NCBI RefSeq assembly: GCF_035582795.1
Contig: NC_134367.1
Span: 120,988,562 to 121,052,561, forward strand
Source: Mycteria americana
Taxonomy: Eukaryota; Chordata; Aves; Ciconiiformes; Ciconiidae
Reading direction: 5' to 3'
Length of the DNA stretch: 64,000 bases
Positions 52,191 to 64,000 of the stretch are shown here, piece by piece. The translations under genes were made by a program, and so were the position numbers. The first letter of the stretch is position 1, and every line of letters begins with the position of its first letter. The notes beneath the pieces were generated by a model. The model saw only the letters and a list, made by a program, of their open reading frames with translations. It was not told the DNA's origin and did not search any database.

Positions 52191-52949
52191 CCAGTGGGGA
52201 CTTGTGATGGATAACAGCAGAAATGAACCATCAGCACTGGCAATCATCTGGAAGGTCAGAAAGAGAGCAGCAGTACGTTCCCTCATGTTAAACTTGGAGC
52301 AACGCTCAGGAGGCCAGATCTGAGCTGACTCCTGACTCTTGTCGCATCACCAGAAAGGACTGTATTTGCTGTAGGACGTCACGGTATGCCAATATGCAGG
52401 GGAATGAAGCAAACAAAAGCTATAGACTAACCTTGCTCCACAGACTACAAATCAAGTCCTCAGAGACAATATCTCATGGATTTAAATGATGCTGAGGAGG
52501 TAAATCAACAAGTTGCCTACAGTAATACATATAAAGTGTGGCTGAAGTGACTTGGCCAAGACAGGAGGCTGTATTGTGTATGGCGTTAGGGAACAGAGAA
52601 GAATAGTAGTAAATCTATTACAAAAATGGAATTTTCTTCTTTTGTTTTTCTTGAGGGGAAAGACTTCAGAAATAAATAGGAAATGATTCAGGATGTACAT
52701 TTATCTCACTGTTGAGCAGAATACACAAACACCGAAGACTAGCGTTGAACAGCATGAGAAATGGAGAAAGTCAATAATGAAGCAAAAAATGACCAAGCTA
52801 ACGAACAATGAAGGGCCTTTACAGGAGGGAGAATGTGTCCTGATTATTGATTTTGAAACTGCAGGTAGTGGTTGGAGCCTGGGAAGAAGTGGACAGTGGA
52901 AATGTCAGATATGAATTTGTGATGTGGGAAATCAGTTAGAATAATAATG

Positions 52950-53095
52950 TTGCTGTGCTCTTACTAAGTTGCTCAGCTGCAAGCACTATACAGCTGCGAT
53001 TTCATAAACCTCACTGTGTTTTAGTAAGGTGGTGTTGTCGCCATTTTTTGAGTGAATTCACTGAGGCAGAAGAAAGCAAATATGATTTAATTTTG
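52950..53095 (+). mobile_element. Ancient MIR-like SINE remnant
   Basis: 'gcaagcactatacagctgcg', 'ataaacctcactgtgtttta', 'gtaaggtggtgttgtcgcca' then 'ttttttgagtgaattcactg' and 'aggcagaagaaag' follow the block order of MIR ('cctcacaacaaccctatgaggtaggt / ccattttacagatgaggaaactgaggcacaga'). Confidence 0.55.
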
Positions 53096-53210
53096 GGTTC
53101 ACATGTTGGATCAATTTAAAGAAATTTTCTCAAGTGCTGCATAACCATCTACCCATTATAAACTATGTCCTCTGCCAGTGTCTCAGATTAGGCAGCCAAA
53201 TCTCTAGTAT

Positions 53211-53265
53211 AGAATAGAATAGAATAGAATAGAATAGAATAGAATAGAATAGAATAGAATAGAAT
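53211..53265. repeat. (AGAAT)11 microsatellite, tail of the adjacent CR1
   Basis: Eleven perfect AGAAT units (ATTCT on the minus strand) abut the 3' end of the minus-strand CR1. CR1 elements end in short ATTCT-type repeats, so this array probably grew from the CR1 tail. Confidence 0.9.
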
Positions 53266-54118
53266 ATCTCAGTCAGAAGGAACCTACAATGATCATCTAG
53301 TCCAACTGCCTGACCAGTTCAGGGCTGAGCAAAAGTTAAAGCACGTTGTTAAGGGCATTGTCCAAATGCCTTTTAAACACTGACAGGCTTGGGGCATCGA
53401 CCACCTCTCTAGGGAGCCTGTTCCAGTGTTTGACCACCCTCTCAGTAAAGAAATGCTTCCTAATGCCCAGCCTAAACCTCCCCTGGCACAGCTTTGAACC
53501 ATTCCCACACATCCTATCACTGGATACCAGGGAGAAGAGATCAGCACCTCCCTCTCCACTTCTCCTTAGGAAGCTGTAGAGAGCAATGAGGTTGCCCCTC
53601 AGCCTCCTTTTCTCCAAACTAGACAAGCCCAAAGTCCTCAGCCGCTCCTCATAGGACATGCACTCCAGCCCTTTCACCAGCTTTGTTGCCCTCCTCTGGA
53701 CACATTCAAGGACCTTCACATCCTTCTTAAATTGTGGGGCCCAGAACTGCATGCAGTACTCAAGGTGAGGCCACACCAATGCTGAATACAGTGGGATAAT
53801 CATCTCTTTTGACTGGCTGGTTATACTGTGTTTGATGCACCCCAGGATGCGGTTTGCCCTCTTGGCTGCCAGGGCAAGCTGCTGACTCATATTGAGCCTG
53901 CTGTCAACCAGCACCCCCAGATCCCTTACTGCAGGGCTGTTCTCCAGCCACTCCTCTCCCACTTGTGCCTGGGATTACTCCATCCTAGGTGCAGAATCCA
54001 GCATTTCAACTTGTTAAATTTCATCCCATTAATCATAGCCCAATGCTCCAGTCTTGGCCGGAGAGATGAGACATTGCAATGACTGCAAACTGACAACATC
54101 CCTATTTATGTAGGCTCC
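53266..54118 (-). mobile_element. CR1 LINE, 5'-truncated, with ORF2 C-terminal end
   Basis: The minus strand encodes a 208-codon open frame (53336-53962) with the typical end of CR1 ORF2: [85 protein letters not shown] and [20 protein letters not shown]. This is the thumb/C-terminal part of the reverse transcriptase; palm and endonuclease are missing. Further 5' (53963-54080) the CR1 reading continues in another frame ([13 protein letters not shown]), so a frameshift, probably a small deletion near 53975, breaks it. The left boundary is about 54118. Being frame-broken and truncated, it is not mobile. Confidence 0.93.
53336..53962 (-). pseudogene. CR1 reverse transcriptase fragment (ORF2 C-terminus)
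   Basis: 208 codons without a stop at the end of CR1 ORF2. The 'start' Met is internal to the original ORF. The long open length suggests this copy is younger than the other CR1 fragments in the window. No cellular function is expected. Confidence 0.9.
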
Positions 54119-57100
54119 TAACACTCAAAACCTTCCTTTCTTTATACAAATTTCTTCAGATGAAGAAGCCTGATGCAGACTTGGCAGCAGATGTATTACA
54201 GAAAACAAACTCTGTGAAACTGGAGGTAAAACACAAGCCACAGTTATGTGCTTGTAACCATCTGTGGTTTTTTTTAAGCACAGAGAAGAGGTTGTTGGAG
54301 TCACCTGTGCCTCAGCAGGTGACCTTCCCAGCCAGTTGGCGTTGTCACAGGGAGTGCCTCTAAAACTCAAATTCGTGTTGGCAGGCTTCAAGTGGCTGTG
54401 GCAGCCAGGGGAGCCGTGAGAAGTTTTCTTCCACAGCTCTGCAAGAGGCAACCAAAAACTCCAGGCTCTCCTGGGGGAGGTCAGCTGCAAGCACCGGGTG
54501 TCAGCAGGTGGAGGAGCTGGTCGCGTGGGTGGGGAGCTTGCTTTATGCTCACCAACCTGGCAAGAGGCAAACAAAAGCCTCAGGAAATCCCAGCAGTTTA
54601 TGCAGCTCTGGTGATTGCCAGGAGCCACTCGTGAGGCTCAGCAACTTTTGGTGATCCACCTGGGCAGGCGCAAGCAAACGTGGTCAAGCTCGGGAGCCCA
54701 GGAGTAGGAGTAAAGTTGAACTCTGCAATCTCTCTCCCAAGACGCCTGACAAAGGCAGATGAGGGACTGCCAGAGACATGTGAGTCATAGCAACCTACGA
54801 AAGGGAAAGGGTGAGCTGAAGCGAGGATAGCATGTTTATACCTTGGGATCAGAGGCATGTTGGGATTAGTCTCTGCTCTAGTGCTCTGTTAAAGGAGCTC
54901 CTTTTATTGGAGCACTTGGAAAGTCCTCTGTAGTCAATACAGTCTCCAGCATGATCTTACTGTCTTTATTATTTGCCCATATCAATACGGTGCTACTTCC
55001 ATCCCAAAAGTTAAAGACAGAATAATTGTGCACTATATTTTCAAAAGCAGGCCCCATCTCCAAATCCATTGGATATCTCTGAAAGCTCTAGACAGCGTTC
55101 TGTATCGTAAAAGTTGTAGCCTATGTATAAAATAAATATTTCACTAGTGGTGTGCAGCTGGTATAATGGATATTATATCTAATACTGCAAAAGCTCAATC
55201 TCTTCATGTGAGGAAAGAGAGAAAACTACGTAATACACAGATTTCCAGAAGGAGAAAGAAATGTGTTTCTTGCCCACACAAAGAGTGTTCAGCACAGTTA
55301 TATACAAATGGTTAGGATGATCTGTCAATGTTGAAGTCCAACATTGTACTCACACTAGATTTACTAAAAAAGTTCCTACATACAGTAGGCATAGAAAATA
55401 AAAATAAGTGCATCTATATAGTCACTGGGAACAAATAACTGTTTCTTTTCTATCAATAATGCATGAAGAAAAATAAGAGAAATAAATGCTTTTTTAATCT
55501 TCGCAGAAGAGCTCTTTCATTCTAATTTCCCCATCCGTTGCAAGGTGGTGTGCCGGTTCACAAGCAACAAAAGCATTGAAAAAAAATCAGTCGTCAGATC
55601 TGTTGTTTCTCTCATAATAGGGAAATTCCAGGTTTTAATCAACTTTGGAAGAAGGGCACTCTCAAAAGATCATCCCAGGCATTTTGATCACAGGCTAGTG
55701 ATGAGCTTACAGAAATCTGTAAAGATCATGTTAGATTTTTAAAAGTTCTGTTTACCACCTATAACTGCTCATTCGCTGCATTTCCATTGCTGTATTTCTC
55801 TCTTCTGCATATTCATCAAGGAAGGCTGCATTTGCCCAAATGGTTTAATTTGAAAATGGTTGTGCTAGTGCATGTTAAACGCTTGCAAACTGTCTATGTT
55901 TCTGGAGATTGCTTTGTGTCCATGCCATGTCCTTCTGGCTTCCAAGCTTTTCTTAGTTCCTGCTTAGTGTCTTAATGTTTTATTGTGTTTACAGTCATGA
56001 TACAGATGACAACTGAGGTTGTCAGGAAAGTTCAGAATATCAAACGTACATTTCAAAAGTATTTAATTAATTGTTCCCCCCTCCCTTCTATTTTCTCTTA
56101 TGGAAACACAGGATTTTCCTTGGCCTTACAAAACATCTTTGATAGACACACAAGTTGCCCATGTGCCCTTGCCGCGTGCTTACCTGCGGGAGCAGCTCTG
56201 CGCTGGTGGTCTGATGGCTGAACTGGGAGCAGGTGAGTCATGCTCTCCTCTGTGCTCTGAAGGTGGGTCAATGACAGCTTCGCAAGATAGGTCTTCTTCG
56301 TCTGACTGCCCCAGAAGTTCTGTTAAGATGAATCAAGATATATCAGGCTTACTTAATTTAAAAGTACCAATCAAGTTGCCAACTGTTTGCCTTAGATGTC
56401 AATAAGGACAAGGGTGTCCTCTCTTGTCATGGATCAAATCAAATGGAAAACCATACGCTTATAGAACTTCCACTCTTGACTTTTCCCTCTGAAAAAGAGG
56501 CCAAGTAGCTAACGACCAGCAACAATAACACATCCAACAGTTTTTGGAAGGGAGGGAGTGAGCATGTGTTGGCTTTAGTTAGCAAGGAGGAAATGCCTTC
56601 TCTAAATTGTCAGCTACAGAAGGTCTAGCTGGCTGCCAAAGTCTGCTGCGTGTGAGTATTTCACTGTTGCCGTACGGCTCAAAGTCTTATCAATTGGCCT
56701 GTTCCCCCACAAGGGTATGTGTGACTCCTTCCTTTAAAAATAATGACTTTCCTTAGCTTTGTTTCAAAATATTTTGGTTCCCAATCAAGACCTGAAGTCT
56801 TCAAGCAGGTGAAGGAGGGGCCTCCAATTCCCAAGTTCCAGTCTGAGCCCTTTGGGGAAAGAAATTGTTTGAAAATACCCAAACCACTTAAAAATATAGA
56901 GGAGGAATTGCATATTCTAGGTGTGAGACTTAAAATAAATAAATAAATTAATTAATAAAACCCTAGGCTAGCAGAGTTTGGATTAAGGAAAAAAAATCCT
57001 GTTACAGATAAAGACTTTAAAAGATTTTTCTCAAAATCGTAAGACCCTTTTGCATTTTTTCTTTTTTAATCCTGTTTTTCTCCCCTTGTTCTCTGCCTTC

Positions 57101-60100
57101 CCGGATCCTGTATAAGCTAATCTGCACGATACCCATGGCAACACCATGGGGCAGTGTGAAGAATATAATGCTCTTGCGAGCATTGCCATACTGCTAGTTT
57201 ACATTTTGGCCAGAGACCCAGAATGCTCACCGGCTTAGGAGGGCAAATCTACTTGTAAGTGTTTCTGAATCTCCAAGTCCTAAAAAGCTAATGCTGTAAG
57301 ATTGCTGCAGACTATTTCTTCTCTTCATGCTACCTAAATATTATTAGCATCTGTGGTGTGAGAGAGGGTGAAGTGTGACAACCAGTTTGGCTTTCTCAGG
57401 TAACTGATATTCTCTGCCTGTGTGGCCGTTTCCCACACATAGAGCAATGTGGGGAATCGCTGAAAGCAACCAACTTGGTCAGGGGCAACACATCTCCAAG
57501 CATGCACACCACGTTACAATAAAGGAGCTAAACTGGCTGTGGTGCGATTTCTCCTCTACCTTGAATAAAAAATCCAAAGAGAAAAAAAGGAGGGGAGAAA
57601 AATGCTCTACATCTAGGAAACTCAACTCAAGGGCAAGTAAATACGTTTCTCTGGAGTTCTCTTCTTGGATCCTGTTGCAGAGTGAGCAGCCAAGAGGAGG
57701 GGAGCAATATGGAGAACTTAAAAAGGCGCAGGAGAAACTGCTTTTGATATGTGTGAAGAGCTCTGAAAAAGGGCTTAAACAAAATTCCTGTTGATGTGTG
57801 TGTAGGCAAAATCTACCGCAGCTCTCGTGGGACAAACTTTGACAGACTGCTTGGGAAGACAGCTCTCACTGCCATGCTTCTACCTGTGAACCAAGTCTTT
57901 GGTCCTGAAGAGCCTCCCTCTTCACTTGGCCTTAGCTTTTAAGGAGGGAAATGTTAAACCTTTTAGTTTTCTAAATGTCAAAGCTAAGACATACAGTGTG
58001 AGTCAAGCTGGTGTAATTAATCTTTTTTTTCCTCTTTTTTTCTTTTTCCACCTACTCAGTAATGTTTAAGGCCTACATAAGTTATCCCCCTGAACTTACA
58101 AACTTTCATGAATATACGATGTCCATGGCTTCTCCTTAGACATCACTCCTGAGGTTGACCTAGCTCCAAGGAGCAGTGGCATTTCAGAATGTAAAACCCT
58201 GAGACATGCCAAGAGGAGTGTGTATTGAGAAAGGAAACAAAACAGGATTGGGTCAGCTTTGTCTGGATCTCTTTCCATCATACTATTAATTTGCATTTTC
58301 TCATACCTGCTGAGAACCAGATCTGAATAAATCACAGCCCTCTCATGTCAATCACTTCAGTGTAACTCACGCATGTGCTCTGGGTGGGACCTAGCAGTTT
58401 TGTAACGTGGAGTGGGCTACAGTTTGGATGTGTCCAGTCCTCGTGTGGCATATTTCTAATATATGAACACTATAAGCAATTATAACCATGGCCACTGACT
58501 TTGATATTTTGCGCTGTGTATGCAGCACAGCTACACCTTGTTTAGTAATGCTACTGGATCCATAGGAACCTCATGGAAAACAGAGCAGTCTGTCATATGC
58601 AAGCATGCTTGTAGCCAAAATTGGGGGATGAGGGGGGTTCTTACCCCAGGAGTGCAAATATATTCCTTTGCACTTTCATATCTAAATTGAATATCTGAAA
58701 CTGACCTCAAGTTACGAGTATTGAACCTATTCTAGTCTGGGTATACAGCTGCAGTGTTGCAGTAGAACATTAGATAGGATCAGATGCCAGGAGTGGTTCA
58801 AAGCCACAAAAACATCAGATATGAGCTCTAGAGTAAAGAAATAAACATTTTTGTTGTGGGACATTGGACTATGTTCCCCGTGAGAAGTGCTACAGCAGGA
58901 AAAACAGATGCGCAAGGAACACTGTTTAAACAACACAGCCCTTCCCAAACCAGAGGCAACATATCCCACGTTTAATTAAAAAGGGAAGGATTTTGGCAAC
59001 AATGCCATAGAGCTGGCAGAGGGTGGTGGTCCTCACATCTAGATGAGGGCTCTGGCTAGGGTTTGGTGCTTAATAAATGCTTGATTTTGTGCTAGCATTG
59101 AAGGTATCACAAGTTGCACCTAAGATTTCGTATTCAGGTAATCTAGGATCTTCCTTTGGCTTATTGCAAAATAAACTCTTGCTGTTTTTAATTCTAATGT
59201 AGTATTTGCTTATCATGTCAGGATCTGGGGATTTGAATCTGAATTTGAATTTTAAAAACTTGAGAGTTAGTATCACGGCTAACGTTTTATCATTAAAGTC
59301 ATTTATCAGATGCAATAATATGAATTATATTGTGTCTTTATCTACAAAATCCCATTTGTCATGATCAATATTAGGATAATGTTGTACACATACAACTGCA
59401 CAATGCACATTCTGCATTTCCAAAATTTGCTGATAGCTGCTATTGCTATATCTAGCACCTGTCTGAAATAGCCAAATATGTTTCTTTACAAGTCCACTAA
59501 AAGTTTTCCTACGCTTTAATGAGCAGGATGCTCTCTGAACACTGTATGCAGGTGATGAGATCTCATGTCTTCCCTGCTCATATATGTGTCATTATTTAAC
59601 CGTATCTATTCTCTTTTGGATCTGTGTCTACAAATCAGAAGCTGTTTCCATTCTCCAGTGCCCTTCACTGGACTTTCAGGGATAAAAATGCATTTTAAAA
59701 TGTGCAATCCCATGGTAAACTGAAAATCTTATTTTAATATTGTTTGCAAAATTGACAGCTCTACTTAACAGAAGCTATTAAATTATTTACAAAGTAGGAG
59801 CTCTTCTTGTAAAAATATGGCCTTTTTTGGGCATGAAAAATAAACTAGTTGATAAGCGAGAGATAAGCCATTTGACTTCTTCTTTGTGTGCCCAGCATGG
59901 TATGCAGAGCCAATTCTGTACAATCTGATGTTTACAGAGCAATCGTAATGTACGACCTCCTTAGGCAACAGGGACACAAGAAGCCTTTAAAATGCTGAAG
60001 CAAGCATTTAATCAGAACTCTTCATGCTGATCTTTGAAAAATTCAATAAGTTCAAAAAATGTAACTCCTTCTAAAGATAAAATATCAGTTTTTTGCTTCA

Positions 60101-63100
60101 GGAGTTGCAAGTATATCCCAATAAACTCCCAGTGAACCACACAGACTTCAGACATACTGCTCTTTTTTTTTTTTAAAAAAGAAGTAAATAGTAGAGTTTT
60201 TCTGAAAGAAACAAATCAAGGGTCTGAAGAAATGCAAATGGTTAAGCAAAGCGAGTGCTGTAAAACATTATAGTTTAGTAATAACCCAAACAATCACACT
60301 TTTTTTTTAGGCATTTAAACAAATTCTTTTTTTTACCTGAATAGCTATTCCCATGTGAATAAGTTCATATCTCCTTTTATTATGCATTAACTTCTTTTTT
60401 TTTATTTTAATTTTTTATTTTGACCTGTTGAAATCAAGCTCTAATGCTTTTGTGAGTTTTTAGGTTTTTGTGGTTTTTTTTTTAAGGCAAATAACTGCTG
60501 CAGGAGGCAGACTGAGCATGATCTCATGCATTATCAGGTTGCTCCACCTTAACTCTACCCCGGGTTTTCTCAAACTACATGAAGGTATTTCTAAAGCCAC
60601 TGGGTAAAATTCTTTTAGTACCAAAATTAGTGGGAACTTCCATTGGTGACTTGAGTGTGGTCAGCTCTTTTTTCTGGCTACAATTGTTTTCCTTGAAAAC
60701 ATCTTTCTAAATAAACAGATTCTAATAAAACTGTTTACTTTCGACAAATTCCTGCAGGGAAACCACACAGCTTTGTTTGTGTGTGTGGAAAAATATAACT
60801 CTAAACTTCTCTGCTTCTTTTGGTCTAGTTTTCCATGGCTTCTTATTTTTAGATTATTTTTGTGTTGTTTTGTTAATTCCCAGTGCTGACATGTTTTCAT
60901 TTGACAAATATAAATTGTTGAAATACTGTTTTTATAGTACTTTCAAAACCCATTGAGAACAGCTGCTGTTGCTGAGAGAGCTGGAAAAGGTATATTAAAT
61001 GAGAATATCTCCCATCTGTGTTGTAATTTAACAATTTGATACCTGAGAAGATAAGGCACTTCAATCACTACTAAGTAGAAGCAACCCTTAATGGTAGCAT
61101 AACGTGTCATTATTTCACTAGTTGGATATTAGGCATATTAGCAGCAGCAAAACTGTTTCAGTGGGTGTGCCAGGAAATTTAAGAATTAAAATAAAAGTTA
61201 TGTGATAAAACTAAAGAAGTAGTTAACATTTATAAACAACTCCTCTTTTTTTTTGTAGTGTAGACGGTTATATTTCACTTAGCAGTCTTCTGCAGCTTGT
61301 AGTGAAACCTGGCTTTAAAACTTTCTGCAAATGGAAATGCCAAGCCTTTACTAGCTCCGGCTGAGATTTCAATCTCTACTACTCATTTGCTCTGCTAGAA
61401 TCATACACAAAATTAAGCTAACCACTATATAGGCTGAATAGTTCATTTTGTATCTCCCTGGAGCCTAAGTAATCAGGTTCTTTAGGAACCACCCTAACAC
61501 TGCCAATATTATTTAATTTAAAAAGAAAAGGTGTGTCTTACAGGGTGATCCAGATGTGGTAGTACCAAGCTGTGATGGGTCGCCAGCTGAAAGAGACTGA
61601 ATAACCCAGGATTTGCTTCAGTTCCAGGCCCTTTCACTTCAAAGGCTTGACTAGTGTCCCAGCAATAGAGATCTTGCACCTCTAGATTTTATCGGGTTTC
61701 CCAAACCATGTGAAGTTTGCCTTGTAATCTTGGCAGTGGGCAAGCGGAGAGTGGCTGCCGATGCATGTTAACAAGCTGGAGTGCCAAGACAAAAGATGAG
61801 CAACCTAAGGCTGCTATTGCTCAGTAATTACAGCAGGCACAGGAGGGAGGACATTCCTGGTGACTAGGCATTTTCTTTCTTTGGTAAGTGGTACTTTAGA
61901 CCAGGTCTTTTTTTTCCTTTTTTTTTTTTCATTTTAAATTACTATCTAGAAATACCTGTTCTAAAAGAAAGCTGGGCAAAAGTTGCTGGTGAGCAGAGAC
62001 ATTCCCATTGTTTGGGGTGAAGGCTGCAGCAGTGGAAATGTGGGTACATGCTCTAGAGCATCTCAGCGAAAGCATTCAGGGAACACCTGATTATTCTTAA
62101 GTGATGCTCTAGAGACTGCACAGAGGCAAGCCCCAACCCACAATGGCCAAAGCAGGCGCTGCTGAACTTGTGTGTTCCTTCAGCTGCTCTTCGTGACACC
62201 CGTGTACGGGGCACACCCTCTGCTTGGCACTTCCAGCCCAAGGACTGAGTGTCTCTGCTCCCGGCTTCTGCCCTCCAGGCATCCAGAGCAGGGAGATGTG
62301 CCGGCCAGACCGGAGGCAGGTAGGCTCAGGGGAGAAGAAAACCATTTCAGGGGATTAATTGAAAGAGAAATAAATCTGCAAACACAAGATGCAGAATGGA
62401 AGTCTGCAAATAAAGCTGCCAGCTGGAAGCTGGCCAAACTGATAAAGCAGAAAAGAAATTGAGGGTTAAATGTTTTGGATGCTGAAGGCTTGGAGTTCAA
62501 AGAGGAGCTCAAGGAAACTCCCAGCCACCAAGTCCATACAAAGAGGCTCTAGGCAAACACAAGCCTTCTGCAGGACAGCTTTGTCCCAAACAGAGCTTCC
62601 AAAAGGGAATAGTTCGGACGAATGGTTAAGGGATATCTTTTGGCACCTGGGAGCCAAAGGTGCAAGGGAATACGATGCCCACAGGTGAGCTATGGCTGAG
62701 GGGCAGAAGGAGTTGCGTTCCACAGGAAATGGATGAGAAGTGCATCTGCCCACATTGGGTTGCAAGAACAATGTGTAGCTGTGGATGTATTTTCATTGCT
62801 TGGTAGAAAGAGGCAGAAGAAAGCTGCTCCTCCAGGCCAGGAGGTGAGGGAAACCAGAGTAAAGCTGGAGGTCACTCTGCCTTCCCTGGAGCATCAGGTC
62901 CTGTCCACGTCAGGAGGGGGGTACTGTACCTGATGGCAACCCAGTCTTCACCAGGTATGTAAGGACTAGGGACTGCAACTAGAAACTCCTGCCTAAATCC
63001 CAGGGAGAAAAGACTATTAGAAGGATGCTTCCTTTTCCAAAGAAAACCTGTTTCAGGTTTGCATGGGCTACTGTGTTCTATGCAGTGGATTGGGGGTAGG

Positions 63101-64000
63101 AAAGCCACCTTTTTCCACTGGACCAGGAAGCTGTACTCAAAACAGAGGATGCAACAACTGGTGATGTGTCTCTCTGATATAACACTCTCCATGCCAGGCC
63201 CTTCTCGTGGTTTTGTGACAAGGACCCTGCATTTCCAGCACTGACCATCCCCTAGAGGCTATACAACAAGACCACCTTGGTCTTCAGACAGCCTTTTTTT
63301 TAATCAGCTGAGGTGATTGTCCTTTACAAATGAGGTCTGCATCGTTTCCCATGCTACAGTGGGGTACGAGAGCAGCACAAGGACAGCAAGGCCTGGCTGT
63401 GTAACACTAAGGCTCTTAGTGCAGGAATTACATTTACAGGTGGGAAAGCCTTAGTTGTAGTATCAACACTTTTTGAGCAGGTGCATAACTGCTGGAGCAA
63501 GGCTAAAGTTCAAGAGTTAGCTAATTGTATCTCTCTCAAAAAGGAATTGCCCCAGACCAGTTAATTTGTCAAGATAACGAATTGCAGCAATTCTCCTCAT
63601 TTGGAGCTGGGCCACTAACACTGATCTGAACTGTATTTAAACTCTTGATGACAAAGACTGAAAAAGATATTGCAATACTTGAGGTACAGGTTCCTAAAGC
63701 AAAACTGCATGTACAGCTGGAGTTGAGAGGCAGCAAGGGCATGTGAGTACACATCCTGCATATCCCTTAGATATGAAGAAATTCCCTGGGGCACTGACTC
63801 TGGTGCCTGGGCAGGCAGAGTTCATCTTGAATCTTCGGGAGTGGTGGAGGTCCAAAAAGGATAATATAGTACCCATCAAGTCTTGATTTCTGCAATATGA
63901 GATAACATGAGCAGAATTTTTACCTCCCCCCTTCCAAAAAAAGAAACAGACCCCAAAAGTACTGATTTGAAGTTATTGAAGGTTTTCTGGTAGCTGCAAG
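54119..64000. other. Intergenic DNA, no gene seen
   Basis: About 9.9 kb of mostly AT-rich sequence with short T- and A-runs (for example 60168-60180 and 61909-61930). No CR1 of notable length, no tRNA and no splice-supported exon. The gene expected next from human synteny (WDPCP, minus strand) was looked for and not recognised. Adjacent + open frames at 62172-62462 and 62470-62688 contain Lys/Glu-rich, helix-like stretches but are in different frames and unsupported. Confidence 0.5.

Noticed and set aside
54119-64000. 3' exons of WDPCP on the minus strand, expected from human gene order
   Set aside because: Minus-strand frames were compared with what I know of the WDPCP C-terminus and none fitted; the gene is probably beyond the window.

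Overview
The window looks like nuclear DNA of a vertebrate, most likely a bird. It carries introns with GT/AG borders, a large CpG island, 3' ends of CR1-type LINEs with the short tandem tails typical of sauropsids, and a few very old MIR-like SINE remnants. There are no Alu/L1-type mammalian repeats and no bacterial or phage organisation. CR1 also occurs in turtles and crocodilians, so 'bird' is an inference.

Two protein-coding genes can be supported, both on the + strand. (1) The last four coding exons of EHBP1 (17102-25200) encode its C-terminal 126 residues, namely most of the bMERB coiled-coil domain and a terminal CaaX box. Everything upstream (1-17101) is read as EHBP1 intron; no further exon could be identified there. 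(2) A complete OTX1 gene has three coding exons (30393-30489, 31090-31241, 31939-32697; 335 aa), a long 3' UTR and a poly(A) signal at 33849. The EHBP1-OTX1 order and the close tail-to-head spacing (about 4-5 kb) match what is known of human chromosome 2p15.

Base composition divides the window in three. 1-23.9 kb is AT-rich intron. About 24.0-33.9 kb is extremely GC- and CpG-rich and holds the EHBP1 3' exons, the intergenic promoter region and OTX1. 34-64 kb is intergenic DNA of ordinary composition with CR1 fragments, MIR remnants, microsatellites and several AT-rich, repeat-free stretches that look like conserved non-coding elements. The next gene expected from human synteny (WDPCP, opposite strand) was not recognised.

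Functionally, OTX1 is a K50 paired-type homeodomain regulator of anterior brain and sense-organ development. EHBP1 is a widely expressed adaptor of endocytic recycling (EHD and Rab8/10 partner). The non-coding DNA in EHBP1 introns and downstream of OTX1 probably carries OTX1 enhancers, with EHBP1 as the bystander. The observations most worth checking are a possible alternative terminal exon in EHBP1 that would remove the second half of bMERB and the CaaX box, a perfect palindromic K50 homeodomain site at 1423-1434, a CNE-like block at 37.0-39.1 kb with paired OTX-type sites, and two unassigned small open exon-like stretches near 46.7 and 47.3 kb. No new defence or mobile system was found.
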